Assembly (NCBI GenBank): GCA_054601695.1
Contig: BAAHQB010000105.1
Location: 186,001 to 250,000, forward strand
Source: Amorphochlora amoebiformis
Taxonomy: Eukaryota > Cercozoa > Chlorarachniophyceae
Direction: 5' to 3'
Length of the DNA stretch: 64,000 bases
The notes under the pieces are model-generated. The model was given only the letters and a program-made list of their open reading frames with translations, searched no databases and was not told the DNA's origin. Shown here piece after piece: positions 61,217 through 64,000 of the stretch. Position numbers and translations under genes: made by a program. The stretch's first letter is position 1. The number at the start of each line of letters is the position of its first letter.

Positions 61217-61269
61217 CATTATATATATAATATATGTATACACAGTCTTTTGTTTATACATATATACAT

Positions 61270-61300
<31 letters not shown>

Positions 61301-61446
61301 ATATGTATGTATACAACGTCTTATACATCAGAGTAACGCGTTACAATAGCAATCTGCTATGCGTAATAACAATGTAACACATTACGAACATTCATAATGT
61401 ATGTATATATAAACGTATATATATTTCAATTAGCAGAAAGGAGGAT

Positions 61447-61484
<38 letters not shown>

Positions 61485-61591
61485 CAGAAACACAGAGAGA
61501 GAGAGAGAGAGAAATATTACCACTATTGCATTGTCAGTGTATGTATTGAACACCATTACACAAACAGATATACATATACATATGCATATGC

Positions 61592-61629
<38 letters not shown>

Positions 61630-61882
61630 CTACATATATACATATGTATAAACATGTACACACACATATATGTAAAACACTCACAATTTTTCTTAATACG
61701 ACCTTATCGGTAATCTCCACAACCGAGTCCTCTACGCCATTCTTGAAAAGTATCTGAATTTCAACGGAAACAAGCAGAATCTAAGACAGTCATGAGGAAA
61801 GAGTCCAGAGAGAGAAAAAAGAAACTAATATTACTAGAGAACGTAAGAGAGCGAGGTAAGACATATACAATAATATATGTAA

Positions 61883-61922
<40 letters not shown>

Positions 61923-61960
61923 GCATATGTACACACACACACACATACACACATACACAA

Positions 61961-62039
<79 letters not shown>

Positions 62040-62353
62040 ATACCTTTCGGGCGGTGTTGGCAGCGGAGATGGCTAAAATCATGTCCTCACTTCGGACCCG
62101 AATCTACAATATATATGTATATACATATAATATATATATATATATGTATTTATGTATGTATATATACATATATATATATATACACATATATTATACACTT
62201 ACATCTAGTTAGGGTTATTACAAATGAATATGAGATACCTTAGCCGTAGCAGCAAGCTCAGCGTCCGTAATGCGCCATATTCGAAGTCTTATACATACAT
62301 ACTTATATATATATATTATTTAAGTTACATTTATGATAAATATATCTGTATAA

Positions 62354-62386
<33 letters not shown>

Positions 62387-62517
62387 CTACATATATACAC
62401 ACATATGTACACACATATATGTAAAATATGTCAGTATGTATATGCATACCTTAAATCCTGACTGTTAGTTGCCATTTTAATCTCTTCACAGATGCTCTCT
62501 ACGTTCAGCTTGTTTGG
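60273..62517 (-). CDS. Unrecognised protein, at least five exons (5' end not found)
   Basis: Minus-strand exons with matching phase: 62450-62517, 62239-62287, 62044-62103, 61703-61753, 60273-60398 (stop TGA). Product pieces include [60 protein letters not shown] and a charged helical C-terminus ([20 protein letters not shown], then EEEEI). Donors are GTATGC, GTATCT, GTATGT and GTCGTA. The 62239-62287 exon needs an AAG acceptor. Another exon could lie at 60950-61020. I do not recognise the family; the composition suggests a soluble, mostly helical protein. The start codon should lie above 62517. Confidence 0.65.
60400..60575. repeat. Intronic tandem duplication beginning at a splice acceptor
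   Basis: 60400-60457 is repeated at 60518-60575 with about two differences (shared GTGATCGTATTATACC and GGTCTAGACCGTAAAC), offset 118 bp. The left copy begins within two bases of the exon edge at 60398, so it includes the native 3' splice-site region of the last intron. Confidence 0.9.
61449..61513. repeat. (GA)n microsatellite
   Basis: A short purine-rich AG repeat with CAGAGACAGAAACAC interruption, inside an intron of the minus-strand gene at 60273-62517. Confidence 0.85.
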
Positions 62518-62564
<47 letters not shown>

Positions 62565-62719
62565 ATATATACATACACACATATATATTTGTATATTAAC
62601 ACACACCCATACAACTAAACCCACACGTTCCCGCAAACAAAGCCCCATTCCTCAAACAGAACTCTACACCGTTAACTTGAGCGTTATCATATCCCTACGG
62701 GCTACAATTAGGAATCTAC

Positions 62720-62808
62720 AGGGGTCTCGAGCAGGAGTTTCGCACAGTGAAGACCGAGAGGGATAGACGTCGACAGTTGGAAGCCAATAACCAGCTGAAT
62801 TAGGGTTA
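62720..62808 (+). CDS. Possible last exon of an unidentified gene
   Basis: After CTACAG the frame reads 29 codons to a TAG at 62806-62808: LEQEFRTVKTERDRRRQLEA and NNQLN. The peptide is highly charged and could form a coiled coil. The opposite strand is also open, and no earlier plus-strand exon was tied to it, so this is tentative. The stop codon runs straight into TTAGGG-like repeats. Confidence 0.4.
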
Positions 62809-62839
62809 GAGTTCAGAGTTGGGCTCCCTAACCATGAGG

Positions 62840-63160
62840 ACTTAGGGTCAAGGTTAGGGTTAGATTAGGATTAGGGTTAGGGTTAGGGTTAGGGAAAGTT
62901 TAGGCCAGTGTTACTTTGGGTTAGGGTTAGGGTTAGGGTTAGGGTAGGGTTAGGGTTAGGGTTAGGGTTAGTTAGGGTAGGGTTAGGGTTAGGGTTAGGG
63001 TAGTTAGGATAGGGTTAGGGTTAGGGTTAGGTTAGGTTCAGATTATTCAGCATGTCTTAGTCCGAGGACCATTGACACGTCCCACATTGTGGGCTATGGT
63101 GCTGTTTGTGATCGCAGCGGGTTAGGATTAGGATTAGGGTTAGGGTTAGGGTTAGGGTCG
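62840..63160. repeat. Interstitial TTAGGG array, degenerate
   Basis: About 30 TTAGGG units in several blocks (62850-62895, 62918-63033, 63120-63158), with shortened and variant units (GTTAGGGTAGG, TTAGGATT). Between blocks, 63045-63118 is unique and could be read as an exon (IDTSHIVGYGAVCDRSG on the plus strand), but nothing confirms it. Confidence 0.85.
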
Positions 63161-63309
63161 AAATATGTATTGCCAGGGTGGCGAGGGGGTCCATTTGTCG
63201 GAAGCTCGTGTAAACTGCAACCTGGTTTATGTGCAATATTAATATATTATGTAGTATTATATACGTATATATGTGTTTATAATAAACTTTGAATATGTGT
63301 ATCTATATC

Positions 63310-63342
<33 letters not shown>

Positions 63343-63495
63343 GTAAATATATTCTTATGTGTATGTGTTTGGACGTGTTTATGTGTATGTAAATATTGAT
63401 AGAGTATAAAAAGTACATGATTGCTTTAAGTATATATACATATGATTGTAACATTGTTACAACATAAATTTGTACGGATAATACACGTATATATA

Positions 63496-63543
<48 letters not shown>

Positions 63544-63634
63544 ATATATACATACGTATGTATGTATGCAAACATTTGTATACATTTATGCATGCATGTA
63601 TAGAAATATGTGTACATGTATACACATATGTGTT

Positions 63635-63665
<31 letters not shown>

Positions 63666-63754
63666 TTACGTATAAATAGAGTACAATATAATATGCTCGT
63701 GTGATGTAATACACGTACACAATATATATATATATATATATACATATATATAGC

Positions 63755-63791
<37 letters not shown>

Positions 63792-63897
63792 AATATAGCC
63801 TAACCAGCCCAGTACCGATGATAACAACCGATAACATCAGTATCATATATATATAAACATAGTATCATATACACCTCTCTTTATCTCTCTATATAGC

Positions 63898-63934
<37 letters not shown>

Positions 63935-64000
63935 AATATAGCCTAACCAGCCCAGTACCGATGATAACAACCGAGTCGAAACCATCAGCTATCGCCTATT
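63161..64000. other. Right-end region, TA repeats and a duplicated segment
   Basis: Unique to 63240, then TA/TG repeats. No gene supported. The last 250 bp hold the direct repeat listed separately. Confidence 0.6.
63751..63974. repeat. Direct repeat of about 80 bp at the right edge
   Basis: 63751-63830 (TAGCCTAACTATAT...CATAAATATAGCCTAACC and AGCCCAGTACCGATGATAAC) recurs at 63894-63974, offset about 143 bp. Within each copy, TAGCCTAAC itself occurs twice around a (TA)n core. The second copy continues towards the window edge, so more units may follow. Confidence 0.85.

Overview
The window is nuclear DNA of a eukaryote, probably a protist or alga. It has spliceosomal introns, TTAGGG-type telomeric repeats inside the sequence, a copia-type LTR element and very large amounts of (TA)n microsatellite. 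Almost every long open frame is translated (TA)n and is not a gene. The real genes are chains of tiny exons, mostly 18-130 nt, separated by introns filled with (TA)n. I found them by matching protein families piece by piece and requiring reading phase to carry across each junction. The lineage is not proven. One Pro/Ser/Thr-rich exon resembles the PS-repeat proteins common in stramenopiles, which is only a hint.

Layout. 376-13261 (-): N-terminal two-fifths or so of the ribosome-biogenesis GTPase BMS1, at least 25 exons, running off the left edge. 16531-18291 (-): a small unrecognised gene. About 22.2-23.0 kb: telomere-like repeats and a Pro/Ser/Thr-rich exon. 23.2-24.6 kb: two long perfect hairpins and a 28-bp minisatellite. 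25274-28945 and 29192-32661 (-): head-to-tail copies of one seven-exon gene of unknown function; the second carries a roughly 480-bp CG-repeat tract in an intron. 33308-44273 (+): a gene with two NZF-type zinc fingers and a possible papain-like peptidase core. Its first visible intron holds a 1615-bp gag-only copia element with identical LTRs (34430-36044). 44877-47895 (-): a FUN14-family protein with an EF-hand. 48027-59753 (+): a complete 23-exon L-rhamnonate dehydratase, start codon to stop codon. 60273-62517 (-): exons of an unrecognised protein. 62720-62808 (+): a possible last exon of another gene. The right edge is telomere-like repeats and TA repeats.

Functionally these look like ordinary nuclear housekeeping and metabolic genes: ribosome assembly, a mitochondrial outer-membrane-type FUN14 protein, sugar-acid catabolism and probable ubiquitin biology. 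FUN14 and the dehydratase are divergent with only 131 bp between start codons. The second duplicate and the zinc-finger gene are also divergent. What is unusual is the architecture: near-maximal intron density, loosely conserved splice donors and repeat-saturated introns.
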